Part shown: positions 51,901 through 62,700 of the stretch, in pieces
Position numbering within the stretch: the stretch's first letter is position 1
How the letters are laid out: each line of letters opens with the position of its first letter
Origin: Isochrysis galbana
Taxonomy: Eukaryota > Haptophyta > Isochrysidales > Isochrysidaceae
Direction of reading: 5' to 3'
Length of the DNA: 64,000 nt
Assembly: GCA_018136815.1 (NCBI GenBank)
Contig: CM030937.1
Span: 4,978,632 to 5,042,631, forward strand
Position numbers and translations under genes: made by a program
Notes under the pieces: generated by a model
Seen by the model: the letters and a program-made list of their open reading frames with translations, nothing else
The model's database searches: none
What the model was told of the DNA's origin: nothing

Positions 51901-52057
51901 TAACTCAGCCCTAGCCTTGGTTCCTCCCCCACACACAGCCACAACGTGGGAGGAGTGGAGAGTGGGGGGGGGCTCGTGCCTCGTGCCCCCCCCATGAGTG
52001 AACCGAGTAGCATATAAACTAGAGGTGAGGGACCCCTATATAATAAACTTTAGTTGA
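48926..52057 (+). mobile_element. candidate 3.1-kb element with inverted repeat-D ends
   Basis: The left end starts TCAACTAAGTTTATACTTAG, followed by the CATGGGGGGGCACGAGCC block. The right end, read in reverse from 52057, starts TCAACTAAAGTTTATTATAT and contains GGTTCACTCATGGGGGGG and CACGAGCC. The two ends are therefore inverted copies of the same repeat-D start. Between them are a D body (to about 49680), a short ORF-start module, the CCCH-ORF (49703-51572) and 380 bp of tail. No polymerase, integrase or transposase is visible, so it is either non-autonomous or a composite of nested insertions. Target-site duplication not found. Confidence 0.45.
49703..51572 (+). pseudogene. ORF1-like protein with C-terminal CCCH/Cys-rich zinc fingers, one frameshift
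   Basis: It starts ATGGAGCGCGCC after CAACTATCGTTAAAACGATA. The first 700 bp encode a Gln/Thr/Pro/His-rich low-complexity region. Then a folded-looking part, SQIIMTFTSTDRGLKIKDEE and WEILVTADCARQYKNKFKDQ, stays in the first frame to about 50700. The coding signal then moves by one base into the frame 50703-51572: KYPMVVKFQTFDDKAKELPQ, YVTINSLAKALEHQGFIFLK, DFPRKILLNVNGNPYPLDYT. The end has a CX7CX8CX3H finger (CTRFPMGKCPMNVKGKRCNR then SH) and a second Cys cluster (CALGGGCQYLHKC). This fits a nucleic-acid-binding structural protein of a retroelement (ORF1 or gag), but the family is not recognised. The shift may be a disabling mutation or programmed. Confidence 0.55.
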
Positions 52058-52996
52058 GGCCGCGTATAGCTCACATCACATCGGACTATCGGCTATCGGA
52101 TACTATCGGTACTACTACTACTATATGATAGTACGTACTACTATGTAGCAATGACAATGACAATGGGCAGGACTCTTTTTGTTTTTGTAATGGTTGGCGC
52201 ACAATCATGGATAGATCTAGGCATCCAATCGTTGATCGTGAGCAATTTATTGCTGCCTCGCCCCCCCCCCAAAAAAAACGCGCTCACGCACACACCGCAG
52301 CTCGAACCGTAGCCCACAAGGCGCACAAGGACGTGGCGAGGACCGAGGAAGCGTTTCTGCCACGCGCCACAAATACCACAGCAAGTATGACGCATACTTT
52401 TTCAACAAGCATGACCGACAAGCAGCCAAGTCAACTCAACCCCATGAAGGACCCCGACCCTCCACATGACGTTATTGCGCACTCAAGAGATCCTTTTCAT
52501 GCGACCGCTTCACTCATAGATTCCACGGGGCCGCCTCAAGATGGAGAATAGTGCAACTGCTTGAGATCTCAACTGCGAAATTGTGGTCTAGTGGTGTCAT
52601 CTCGAGGAAAGCGGCAGGAGCAAAGTCCGCCCATCGATGCCGCTGATGCCATGTGCTGAACTCCAAACTGCAACCTCCCAATAGCAGCCTTTAAGCATGC
52701 CACCCTCCCCGCCGTGCAAATCCGTACGTACACCAATTCCTCTTCCTGAAAACGCTACAAAAGCTTGAAGTCTTATAGAACGACTCCATACTTTGCCAAA
52801 TCCTTAGGAATTATGCTGAGCCGCACACTGACCTCACCGGAGGTCTCAGTGTGCAAACGGAATCGATCGGTAGATGAACTGATAACCTCACGGTGCTTGA
52901 GCGTCGGCACACCGCCCAGGAAGAATGCTACGATTGGGAGGGCATGGTGGACTCTCGCAACGTGCTTTGGGAGCGAGGATCAAAACACCTGAGCAT
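52058..52996. other. spacer, 3' flank of the F-box gene's real end
   Basis: A (TACTAC)n stretch is at 52105-52145. No coding support. If the segment is inverted, 52996 leftwards is the 3' untranslated region of the F-box gene. Confidence 0.35.
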
Positions 52997-53100
52997 CTAC
53001 ACAAAAAAGGATACGCGTGACACGCTCAGCGGAAGTGAAGCTACGCACTTGTAATTTGCTCGCGAAGATTCCCACATGGCCTCCAGGTGCGTACGGTTAA
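52997..53100 (-). CDS. F-box-like protein, 3' end
   Basis: From the gap the minus strand reads TT, then NRTHLEAMWESSRANYKCVA, SLPLSVSRVSFFV and a stop. Base 32994 (C) plus TT gives a Leu codon, so the frame of the 5' part (ending LQPQPQ) continues exactly. This is the C-terminus of the gene that starts at 32083. Confidence 0.6.
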
Positions 53101-53200
53101 NNNNNNNNNNNNNNNNNNNNNNNNNNNNNNNNNNNNNNNNNNNNNNNNNNNNNNNNNNNNNNNNNNNNNNNNNNNNNNNNNNNNNNNNNNNNNNNNNNNN
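53101..53200. other. 100-N scaffold gap 2
   Basis: Exactly 100 unknown bases, interrupting the phosphatase gene on the right and the F-box 3' end on the left. Confidence 0.99.
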
Positions 53201-53917
53201 ATGTCCCGTTAGGAATTGGACAGGCACGGTGGCGCTGGCAGCAGGCGCAGCCGAGCGAATGGCCGCAAGGATTTTCTTCACTAGGGGGTCTGCAAAGTGC
53301 ATGTGGGCGAGGACGATGACTGCATCGACCGTGGGCACGATTCGCATCGCCTGGGCGAACCATGGCGCCTGCACAGCATCTTCCACCGCTGTCACATGAA
53401 CAGCGTCGCACGCATCTCGCATGTTATAAAGGAAGCCGAGGACGAGCAGCCGTGATCCGTGACGGCCCTCGAGCAAAGTGTACCGTGAGCCAACGGGGGC
53501 GCCTGAGGCCGCCAGCTCGACGTTCGAAGTGAGGTACGTGCCGTTGCGCGAGGCGACGAATCCGGAGCCAAGCAGGTCGCGCTCGACTGTCTCTGAGTGG
53601 TAGAGCTCGTGGTTGCCCATGTTGAAGGCGTTATACGGCATAGATGCGAGCAGCGGGAAGACTGCGGAGCCCGGGACGGCTGTTGCGGCAGAGAGGCCCG
53701 TGCCGTCCACCACATCTCCGTTGTCGAGCAGCCACAGGTCGGTGCGAGCGGCGTTCGCAGTGGCGCGCAGGTGGTCGAGGGTGGAGACGAGGTCGCCGAA
53801 GGTGGCGTCGGTGCGCTCGTCCTCGCCGTAGGGCCGGTCGGCGTGCAGGTGGCCTTCAAGCCACGAGTGGACGTCTGTGGTCACCAGCAGGTTGATGTCG
53901 CCGAGCACTGGCAGCAT
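53201..53917 (-). CDS. metallophosphatase (YHR202W/5'-nucleotidase-like), N-terminal part
   Basis: 239 codons from ATG 53917 to the gap. The calcineurin-type metal-site series is present in order: TTDVHSWLEGH (D-x-H), LDNGDVVDGTG (GDxxD), NMGNHELYH (GNHE), VIVLAHMHFAD, and the final FLTGH at the gap. The last motif should read GHSHxR. The missing SHIR is the first thing encoded at 33095 on the plus strand, so the two parts are one gene of about 592 residues. It is a predicted metal-dependent phosphoesterase. No signal peptide is obvious at this start. A GT repeat and a G run lie just upstream. Confidence 0.85.
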
Positions 53918-54261
53918 CGCGGCAGCGGTGTGTGTGTGTGTGTGGGGGGGGGGGGGGGGCGGGGGATCGACGGGGGAAGGGAGGGCGGGAAGGGAGAGGG
54001 AGGAGGGAGGGCGGGCGGGAGGGGAGAGCGAGAGTGAAGAGAGAGAGAGGGCGGGGGGAGCTCAAGGATCCCTAGAGGAGACGGAAGAGGCGAGCGTGAG
54101 GGCTCCGCGCGAGAGAGGAGGGGCGGGGGAGAAGGGGGGCGTCCCGACTCTCACTTCCGTCCACCACACACCACCCCGATCTCTGGCTCCGTAGTAGGTT
54201 TTATAGTAAATGGCCTAGCGCGAGGGGACTTGCGGTTGACAACTGACAACCTCATGTTGAT
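53918..54261. other. phosphatase leader: GT repeat and purine-rich tract
   Basis: GT repeat at 53927-53944, then a G run and GGGAGGGCGGG-type purine sequence to about 54140. No gene. Confidence 0.5.
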
Positions 54262-54352
54262 GGGTGTTGGGAACTTTCTGCTGAGAAAAATCCTCAAATT
54301 TCGTCTACTCTGGGATGGACATGTTTAACCCTGTGAAAAACCCTATTGGCCG
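54262..54352 (+). repeat. repeat E tail fragment
   Basis: It contains GGTGTTGGGAACTTTCTGCT, AAAATCCTCAAATTTC and TATTGGCCGCCCT, the diverged terminus of the E family without satellite units. Confidence 0.5.
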
Positions 54353-54382
54353 CCCTCTCGCCTCTCTATGCTCGATGTCGAT

Positions 54383-54891
54383 CAGTGTTGGGGCAACAGC
54401 GCGCCAGCTTGCACCGATGTTGGAGCTATCACTGGCGCCAGTAGCTGATGACAGCTATCGGTGGTCTGCGAGCTGGCGCCAGATCGTTGGTGGGAAGAGC
54501 TAGTCATGCCAGCTAGCCCCAGCTCTGGAGGGCAGAGGGTGGGGGAGAAAGGTCACCAATTGTAAATTATACAGTATAAATCGTTATCTTCCCGCTGTGG
54601 TGGAGACGCAAAGCACACCCGGCAGCTTAATGTGAACTGGTGAGATCCTGTCATGTGTGGGGTCACGGTTCGAGTCTGATCGGCCATCTACTTCCACGAT
54701 GTAGGGGCTTACCGAGGGCGGCCCGTGGCCCGTGGCTCCTTACTTCTTACTTGTAGTTTTTGCTTCCTTTCTTGTTTTTTTTAACATCGCTCATTATTTG
54801 CTGAGAACTGGCGAGCTGGCGCCAGTTGCCAGTTGAGATGGAACAGGCACTGGCGCCAAACACTGGTGTCAGTACTGTTGCCCCAACACTG
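54383..54891. mobile_element. hAT-type MITE copy 2, 509 bp
   Basis: Identical 17-bp terminal repeats to copy 1 (CAGTGTTGGGGCAACAG at 54383-54399; reverse complement at 54875-54891). Flanking 8-mers are identical: ATGTCGAT at 54375-54382 and 54892-54899. The body runs inverted relative to copy 1 and shares its TGGCGCCAG subterminal motifs. No ORF. Confidence 0.9.
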
Positions 54892-54899
54892 ATGTCGAT

Positions 54900-55383
54900 G
54901 GCTCGACGGGAAAATCATTGTAAAAGGTAAAAACCTTAACGTTAAACGCAAACGTCGTCTGGTGTCTTGTGGGAGACTTGGAAAGAATGCGCCGCCACCG
55001 CCGCGCGTCTCCTTCCCGTTATTTCTTTGTTTTGTTTTGCACGAAATCAGTGCTATTTTGGTCACTTCGACGCCTATCTGCGTTCATCCCCTCACCCATT
55101 CATTTCTTTACTCCGTATTATTCGGGGGTTTTTGCGGGGTTGAAACAACGTTGGAAGAAGGTTCGAAGAGCTCGTTCAAAGAAGTCACGATCCTCAATCC
55201 TTCCTTAAACCGGAGAGTTGGAAGAGGCCCAGTGCGCGCCTCTTCCAACTGTCTGCCGGTGGAAGAGAGGGAGAGAGGAGAGCGAGAGAGCGATGGCGCC
55301 GAGGCCGGTGAGGGCAGCCCGGCGGCACATGCCAACCGCGAGCCAAGGCGCCGGCCGAGCGTCACAAGGGTGGCGGGGTGGCG
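54900..55383. other. leader of Myb/SANT-like gene
   Basis: No separate gene. GAGAGAGGGAGAGAGGAG at 55265-55282 again places a purine run near a start codon. An out-of-frame ATG (55293) precedes the chosen start. Confidence 0.4.
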
Positions 55384-56870
55384 ATGATGGGGCCCCAGCC
55401 CAGCCAGCAGCGCTCACAACGCCCCCTCACTCGCCGCGTTCCGCAGGAGAGAGAAGCGCGCAACAGCCGCTTCGACTGGACAGTGGAGCGCAAGGTTGCG
55501 CTGCTCAAGCAAGTGCTGGAGGCAGGCGACGAGGCGTTCAAGACGTTCAAGGACGGCAGCACGACGGCGAAGAACGGACACACCCAGAAGTGGGTGTGGA
55601 CGAACGAGGAGAATGGCATCTTGCCCATGGTGATGCGCGACGACTCCATGCAGGGCGCCTCGTTGCCATCGTACGCCTCTGTGATCGCCTCGCTCAAAGG
55701 TTGGGTTCAGGTGTGCCTTGCGATTGCGGCGACAGGCTTGCACGCGTGGCTTCACCACAAGCCTTGCCTGGGCCTTCAGGCATTGTCTCATCCCAACAGG
55801 CAAATTCACTGCCCCCCCCCCACTTGCCTGCCTGCGGATGCAGGCAGGCGCGCATCTCTTCACCGCTGGCAAGGAGCAAGCGGAGCCGATTGAGGAAGAC
55901 GACCCCGAGGACACCTCGGAGACCAAGTCGGAGCGGCCTCTGTCGGAGTACGAGACGTTGATCATTGAGGTGAGCGAGCTCCTCAAGTCGGCGTCCCAAA
56001 ACTCTGCCAAGCGCAAGGCAGAGAGAGAAGCGGATCGTACCGCGAATGCGGCACAGAACGAGGCAGCAAAGCAAGCGTACCGCGACCTGAGCGAAGATGA
56101 GTTGCGGGTGAGTGCTCGGCCCCAATGCGGCATTCTGCCTGTGCTCGCACGCCCGCGCAGCACGTCTCACTACTCCCGTGTGCACTCGCTCGCAGGCCGC
56201 ACAGCGCTCGGGGTCAGGCAGCGTGCAATCGAGCACCGAGTCGCTCCCCGACCGCATTGAGGTCGAGTCCTACATGCTGCACTACTTTGAGGAGGAGCTC
56301 GCGGAGGGTCTCGACTTGCAGGACTTCCTCAAGGACGAACCAAGGTGGCCTGCAGGGTTCGCGTTGGACGGCCCCGACTCCGGAGGTAAGTACCATTTTG
56401 TGCGTAAGGAGGACAGCGCACAAAGCGCAAAGAAGGTGAAGCCCGCGACCGCACGTAAAGCGGCACATGCGCGCGATGCGCTTGTTGACATTCTTGAAGC
56501 GCACAAGGAGGAGATTGCGGCGAGTGCCAAGGCGAATGACGCGCTAGCGGCTGCGCAGGCGAGGCGCGACGAAATGGCAAGCAAGGCACAAGCAGAGGAG
56601 GCCTCATTCCGTGCGCGAGAGCTCGCGCATCGGGAGCGCACGGAGTTGGCGGCGTTGGAGCGTGAAAAGGAGCGTGACTTGCGCGAGGAAAAGCGTTGGG
56701 AGTACGAAGTGGCGCGTGAGGAAGCGCGCGCGAGGCGTGAGGCGGTAGTGGATGAAGAGCGCAGGAAGTGGAAGGAGGAGCAGGCTAAGCGCGAAGACGC
56801 GCGTGACGAACGGCAAACGCGGATGATGACGTGCATGATGCAGCTAATCGAGAAAGCATTATCCAAGTGA
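55384..56870 (+). CDS. Myb/SANT-like DNA-binding protein with coiled coil (Harbinger-associated type)
   Basis: Three exons: 55384-55710, 55844-56107 and 56196-56870. GT-AG phase-0 introns of 133 and 88 bp give about 421 residues. The N-terminal domain, FDWTVERKVALLKQVLEAGD, EAFKTFKDGST, WVWTNEENGILPMVM, SYASVIASLKGWVQ, is a Trp-containing Myb/SANT-like helical domain. The middle has acidic EEDDPEDTSETKSERPLSEY. The C-terminal 150 residues are a charged Arg/Glu/Ala coiled coil ending MMTCMMQLIEKALSK. PIF/Harbinger transposons encode such a Myb-like partner that brings the transposase to DNA. The convergent transposase gene 1 kb downstream supports that reading, though a host trihelix-like factor is possible. 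Confidence 0.65.
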
Positions 56871-57903
<1,033 letters not shown>

Positions 57904-59177
57904 TTAGTACGGGCCGCCGGCCATGTAAGCCTCTAACGAAGGTGGATGAAGGTGAAACTTGGCATTGACAATGGAGCCGTACAAGCAGGTGTGCATGTTA
58001 GTGAACACATTTGCAACGCGCAGATAGTTTCCCAAGTCACGCCGCAAAGGTTGCTGCGCTTTGCCAACGTCTATCCACGGCCACAGCTTGGCAATCTTGC
58101 CGAACCCCCACTCGACGCTGACCCGAAATGGGCTCATAGCTTTGTTGAAATGAGCCTGCCATGGTGCAAGCACGCCGCGGTAGATCCTGTAAAGGTAGGC
58201 CGATTGTGGATACGCCGAGTCGCCGAACAAGCAGTACGTTTGCCCAGCACCGCAGCATAGACGCATTATGTGCAACAACCCCGACTGCCGGCACAAAAAG
58301 GAGTCGTGTCGAGAGCCGTGCACAGGGCCGAAAGGCCAAGGCTGTATGCCATTAGGGAAGACTAGACCCTGAATCTTCACCCCATGACACCTCTTGTGCC
58401 CTGAATAATAGAATTGTTGACCACGCACAGGCCGCGCAGTCTCCCACAGCTTGCCATCAACGAACCCCACCAGGTTCGGCACTGGGACCCCCACCGAAAG
58501 AAACGCAGAGGCAAAAAGTGGAAACAAGGGGGCAAACGATGAAAAACTCCGCGAGTCCACCAGGTGGGGGAACTTGTTGTGAATGTGGGTCACTACGGTC
58601 GTGTGCGCCTCCGAGATGGCCGCTTCGCTTCGCCCGCACTCCCAGGACAACGTCGTTGCACTCCCTGCACAGAAGTGTACGGCGAGGTTGGGGTGAGGAG
58701 AGGGAGAGAGAATGCGTAAGCAGGTGATGTGATGCACAAACCTGCGGTCCTGAAGCGCCGCAGCGTGATGAGAGCGGCCTCTTCTCCGCTGAAGACATGC
58801 CCTCCGCGAAGCCGAAAGCCAGGCGGGAGCTGCAGTGCTTCGATGAATCGCGGCAGATCAGCCAGCCGGATACCGAAGCGCGCGTAAATGTCGCGCGTCA
58901 GTACCTCGTCGCTGCCGCCCGCGGCCGCTGACTCTCGCGCCAGCCGAGCGAGCGACAGCCGCTCTGGCCCAATGCGCGAGCGCGTGACGCGCACCAACGG
59001 CTCTGCGGCAAAGACGAGGAGCGCTGCCTCGATCGCACGCGGTCGCGCCGTGGCGCGCAGTCCCGAGCCGTCCAATCTCCTCTGCCTGCGCCGTCTCCAC
59101 CTCGCAATGCACACCTGCAGGGCTAGGGCGAGGCGAGCATCCTCCACCTCTTGCACTGTGAAGGGGCGCGTGGGCAT
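57904..59177 (-). CDS. PIF/Harbinger-type DDE transposase
   Basis: Two exons on the minus strand, 59177-58742 and 58664-57904, with a 77-bp GT-AG phase-1 intron; 398 residues. Exon 1 ends with the helical pre-catalytic region (FGIRLADLPRFIEALQLPPG then GEEAALITLRRFR). Exon 2 has the RNase H-like core: LVGFVDGKLWETARP (first Asp), QFYYSGHKRCHGVKIQGLVF, GPVHGSRHDSFL (Asp after H), YCLFGDSAYP (Asp) and SVEWGFGKIAKLWPW (Glu). This is the DDE_Tnp_4 pattern of PIF/Harbinger and HARBI1-like proteins. All core acidic residues are present and the frame is intact, so it may be active or domesticated. I did not find terminal inverted repeats. Confidence 0.85.
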
Positions 59178-59642
59178 CTCGCGGGAGGGGCCCGACAGTG
59201 CGCGCGCTCTCTTTCAACCACTTGTTGGAACCAAGAAGCGAGTTTACATTTTGTGGAGCAGTTGCAAGAGCCCTCCACAGAACTATTTCAGGCCCGTTCT
59301 TTCAACCTTCCTAAAACCCTGCAAAAGACCTCTATTTTTCTGTGTTCAGAAGTGTGTGTTGAAGCTGTAGAAGGAAGGGTCAAGAAAAAAACAGAGAGGG
59401 GGGGGGGGGGAGAGAGAGAGAGCAGGGCATGGAGAGAGAGGGCGGGAGAGACCTGGGAGACAAGAGAGGAGAGAGGGGCTGAGAGAGAGGGATTATATGG
59501 AGGGGGGAGAGGAGGAGGGGCTCGAAAGGCGAGGGGAGAGGGAAAAGAGAGGCGGGTATTCTAGAGTGGAGCCAGAGGACGTTCGTTCGTTGTGTGCGAG
59601 AGAGAAGAGAGAGAGAGGAGAGCGAGGGGGGGCGGGGGGGGG

Positions 59643-59673
<31 letters not shown>

Positions 59674-59703
59674 AGAGAGAGGGAGGGAGGGAAGAGAGGG
59701 AGG

Positions 59704-59756
<53 letters not shown>

Positions 59757-59792
59757 AGGGAGGGAGGGGGGGAGAGAGCGCGCGCGGTTGCA
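59178..59792. other. divergent leader region, purine-rich toward kinesin
   Basis: 59400-59785 is GA/G-rich on the plus strand (59640-59760 almost only AGAG and GGGA), ending about 15 bp before the kinesin start. Arg/Glu and Ser/Pro/Leu frames here are artefacts. Confidence 0.6.
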
Positions 59793-62700
59793 ATGGCGAC
59801 GCGCGCCGCCCGTCCTCGGCCTGCCTCTCTCGCGGGCAAGGCGGACGAGGAGGGGTCGAAGGAGGAGCGGCGGCAGCGTGACGCGACGCGGATGATGGTT
59901 GGCGTGCGCGTGCGCCCGCTCTCCGCCTCGGAGCGCGCCAAGGGCTCGTTCGGATGCCTCACTGTCGCCGAGGGCAACCAGGTGAAGAAGGGGGGTGGGG
60001 GGGAGGAGGAGGAGGAGAAGGGAGGGAGGAGGAAGGGGGAGGGGAGGGGGAGGACAGGAGCGGATGGAAGACGGCGCGCGCATCCTTGCCTTCGTGGACA
60101 CCGCGCCGCACCCGGACTCGCGCTCGCACCCCCTGGCTCTGCGCTGTCCTACCCTTTCGGGTGTCGGCGACCGCGAACGGCTGTCAGCAACCGCGACCTC
60201 CCCACGTCGCTTTCTACAGTCCCCTTTCCCTCCCCTTCCCGTTCTCGCATCTCCCTCCCGCTCTTCGGCTCCCAGGTGTTTGCCAAGGACCCCGACGACA
60301 AGATGGGTGGTCGCGATTACCTGCGCCTGCAACACAACAAGGACCAGGCATACCAGTTTGACCACGCCTTTGGGCCCGAGTCTAGCTCTGCAGAGGTGTA
60401 TGACGCGCTTGTCCGGCGCATTGTGCACGCCGTCATCGCCGGCTACCATGGCGCGTGCTTTGCATACGGCGCCACAGGCTCGGGAAAGACTTTCACGATG
60501 CTCGGCCAGGCAGACGCGCCGGGCGTGATGCCCACCGCTGTGAGCGAGCTCATTCGCCTAGCCAAGGAGGACGATGAGTGCGAGTACCACTTCGCCATCA
60601 CATACGTCGAGATCTACAACGAAAAGGTCAAGGACTTGCTCAATCCCAATGCCGCCGCGGATCTGGAGGCAAGTGGCCGTGCCCCGTGGACTGCGCGGAC
60701 TGTTGAGTCCCCTGGCTCTCGCGGCACAGCGCCGCTCAGATGAGCCTCGCGACCAACATCGCCTCCCGTTATGCACACACACACCGGCATGCCTTCGCGC
60801 GGCTCCTCTCATCCTTCGAGCATCGTTCGCCTCGAAACGTCTCAGGTGCGCGAGGATGCTCGTCAGGGAACGCATATTCAGGGAGCTGTCGATCTGGCGG
60901 TCACCTCAGAGCTCGAAATCATGGAACACATGCAGCGCGGGTCCATGTATAGAACGACCGAGGCCACCAACTGCAATGAGGTGTCGTCGCGCTCACACGC
61001 CGTACTTCAACTCACCGTAAAGGCCGTCCACCGCTTTGGAGAGGGAGGCGGGAAGAAGAAGAGGCTTTCAAAGCTCTCGATGATCGATTTGGCAGGTCCG
61101 TCCGCGCAGGCGGGGGATGATGCGATATCATGGACAAATTGGATGCGGCTAAGCAACACGGGCAATCGCCTCGTGGGCGAAGCATGTGTGCTGCTGCCCT
61201 CCGTGGGCGGGCTAGTCGGAGATCAAGCATGTATGGCATGCGTGTCGTGCACGAGGCCTCTTACGCGCTGACACAGCTTCTGCTCTTCGGTCGTAGGATC
61301 GGAGCGCGCGTACAAGACGGACAACCGCGGGCAGCGACTTGTGGAAGGTCGCAACATCAACCGCTCGCTCCTCTCACTTGCCAACTGTATCAACGCGCTT
61401 GCAGACAGGACGCGTAAGAGCGCCCATGTTCCGTATCGAGACTCCAAGCTTACGAGGCTGCTGAGGGACTCACTCTCGGGTACGTCCGTTGCGGCGATGA
61501 TCTGCAACGTCTCCCCGTCGTCCGATCAGGTGGGCAGGAAAGGCACGAGATTGGCTCAGCCCAGCTGTGTTCGAACCGCGGCCTATCCTACCGTTCCTCA
61601 TCCGGCCTGCCGCGGTACGCCCGTCTCGACTTGATGTCGCCCTCACCTGCTATCCTCACCCTCAGTATGAGGAGACGCTGAACACGCTCAAGTACGCCAA
61701 TCGGGCCAAGCAGATGACGCCTCCGCAAATGCCACAAAAGCAGGAGCACTCCTACAATGCGGTGCAGGAGCAGGTGCGCGGTCGGTGTCAAGGCGGCCTA
61801 CTTGCACACGAGTGAATGAGCACGTGCCGGTTGGCAAAGCCAGCACTGTGCTCCTCGATGTTCCGAATCGGGATCTGGGTCGCTCGCCCACTAAACTAGA
61901 GCACAAACCGGCACCTGTTCCGGCCACAGGTCAAGGTGCTGACCGAGCTCCAGGGCACACTGGTGCAGATGGCAAAGGCCATGGGCAAGGGCGCGCCCAC
62001 CGAGAGGGGAGCGGCAGCACCTGTGCCTGCTGCGGTTCGCGCGCCCGCGCCGGGCCGCCGCTCTGCATCCATTTGTGCAGCCTACGGCGTGCCCACAAAG
62101 CCAAGCGCCGCCGCGCGCGCGCAGGGGTCTGCAGCGTGCGCAGAGAGTGCCGGCAGCTCCGCGGATGCTGGTGGCGTGGCTGAGGCCGAGGAGGTCGAGG
62201 CTTCTATGGCTGGGGTTCGGCGCGCTCTTGACGAATTGGTGTCCCGCCAACCTGAGGCGCGCGCCAATGCCGAGGTCCATGCTGCCTATGTTTCGCTAGA
62301 CAACATGGAGGGGGAAGAATTGCAGGCCATCTCGGAAGAGTCGGCCGTATTATGGCGGGAGCAGCAAGCGATCCTTACAGAGCTCTCTACAGCGCAGCAG
62401 CATCTCAAAGTGGCTCGGGTGTCCCTCGCGTGGCGCGAGGCGGCGTGTGCGGACTTAGCAAAGACCGAGACCGACCCGCAGGTTAGACACCTCATCGCCC
62501 ACACGTGCCTCCGCGCCAATGCAAAGCAAGTCTTGTGTTGCAAACCTGCCTATTTTGGCTATACAAAAGCTACACAACCCCTGGAAGCCGGATCGGTCGG
62601 CTTGACTTGTGCGCTGTTTCTATCGCAGATCGCCGAGCTGCGCTCTGCCATTGAGAAGGAGAGTGTGGATGTCGCGAGACTCCGAGAAGACCTTCATAAA

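Noticed and set aside
59493-60449. Long minus-strand frame opposite the kinesin gene
   Set aside because: Ser/Leu/Pro-rich antisense of the purine tract and motor exons.
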